From assembly GCF_018129385.1 (NCBI RefSeq), contig NZ_JAFCLN010000020.1, positions 1 to 64,000 on the forward strand: a stretch of 64,000 nt of DNA, read 5' to 3'. The notes beneath the pieces were generated by a model that was not told where the DNA came from, searched no databases, and saw nothing but the letters and a program-made list of their open reading frames with translations. Shown here piece after piece: positions 63,760 through 64,000 of the stretch. Position numbers and translations under genes: made by a program. How positions within the stretch are numbered: position 1 is the first letter of the stretch; every line of letters begins with the position of its first letter. This DNA comes from Bradyrhizobium lablabi (GTDB lineage: Bacteria; Pseudomonadota; Alphaproteobacteria; Rhizobiales; Xanthobacteraceae).

Positions 63760-63775
63760 CGGAGAGGGCAGCGCG

Positions 63776-64000
63776 CTACAAAAAGCTCTGCGGATCGATG
63801 TCGACTTCCAGCTTCAGATTGCCCTTGGTCTTCGGGCCGCCGGCGAGCCATTCGCGCAAATATTCCGACAGGTCGACATTGCGCAGCGATTTCACCAGCA
63901 GGCGGAAGCGGTAGCGGCCCTTGATGACGGCGAGCGGGGCTTCGGCAGGGCCGAGCACCTGGATGCGCTCGTCGAGCGGCGCGACGGCGGCAAGGCGGCG
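63776..64000 (-). CDS. priA: Primosomal protein N' (PriA), C-terminal end
   Basis: The last 75 codons of a minus-strand gene running out of the window. VLGPAEAPLAVIKGRYRFRL followed by KLEVDIDPQSFL at the stop is the PriA C-terminal domain (P-A-P-x5-GxYR-RLL ... VDxDPxxxL). PriA restarts stalled replication forks. In alphaproteobacteria priA commonly neighbours atpH, supporting the call. The 5' part with the helicase and zinc motifs is outside the window. Confidence 0.92.
   Translation of the reverse strand, partial: RRLAAVAPLDERIQVLGPAEAPLAVIKGRYRFRLLVKSLRNVDLSEYLREWLAGGPKTKGNLKLEVDIDPQSFL

Overview
The window looks like chromosomal DNA from a Bradyrhizobium-type alphaproteobacterium (Hyphomicrobiales, Nitrobacteraceae). 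The grounds are high GC with strong GC3 bias, a very long flagellin, the order obgE-proB-proA-nadD-rsfS-rlmH-envC-ctpA, a divergent polysaccharide deacetylase next to rppH, and an F1 ATP synthase operon (atpHAGDC) running away from priA with no F0 genes beside it. This is inference from gene families and order; no database search was run.

Layout. 1-6.8 kb: the 5' part of cheA, a 798-aa flagellin, a Crp/Fnr regulator flanked by two CCGTA-N4-TACGG palindromes, a small conserved-looking protein, a histidine-kinase-dimerisation/LuxR fusion and a NagZ-like glycosidase. 7.3-11.4 kb: a Sel1-repeat protein followed by a MacAB-like exporter (adaptor, FtsX-type permease, ATPase). 11.6-17.6 kb: a MocR regulator, DUF1127 protein, LysE exporter, O-methyltransferase, cytochrome c, cupin and NmrA-type reductase. 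18.0-21.6 kb: tRNA-Ser(CGA), two alpha/beta hydrolases and a ROK kinase whose two halves are in reversed order. 22.0-23.6 kb: rplU-rpmA and a GNAT.

23.7-32.5 kb is an accessory block. It holds a monooxygenase-like protein and a VOC protein, an EamA transporter and a MaoC-like protein. It also holds a tight minus-strand operon encoding a nucleotide cyclase with TolB-like and TPR regions, a vanadium-haloperoxidase/PAP2-fold enzyme with a (Gly-Gly-Ala)13 tract, and a leaderless subtilisin-family protease. A degraded substrate-binding-protein gene and a repeat element lie at its edges. This operon is my best candidate for an undescribed system.

32.6-54.4 kb alternates conserved and accessory genes. 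The conserved thread is obgE, proB, proA, nadD, rsfS, rlmH, envC, ctpA, divergent polysaccharide deacetylase and two tandem RppH-type Nudix genes. The accessory pieces are a formylglycine-type sulfatase/phosphonate hydrolase, a giant winged-helix/ATPase regulator, an orphan tricarboxylate-type receptor, a GNAT, an SMR pump, a universal stress protein and an AraC/flavoprotein divergent pair.

54.4-64 kb: an SsuABC/TauABC-like ABC importer; atpC, D, G, A and H with a palindromic repeat between atpD and atpC; an AT-rich region with a perfect CtrA-type box; an RlpA-like protein; a third copy of the repeat family; and the 3' end of priA.

Functionally the window combines housekeeping (translation, GTPase, proline and NAD synthesis, ATP synthesis, cell-envelope remodelling) with inserted regulatory and transport cassettes.
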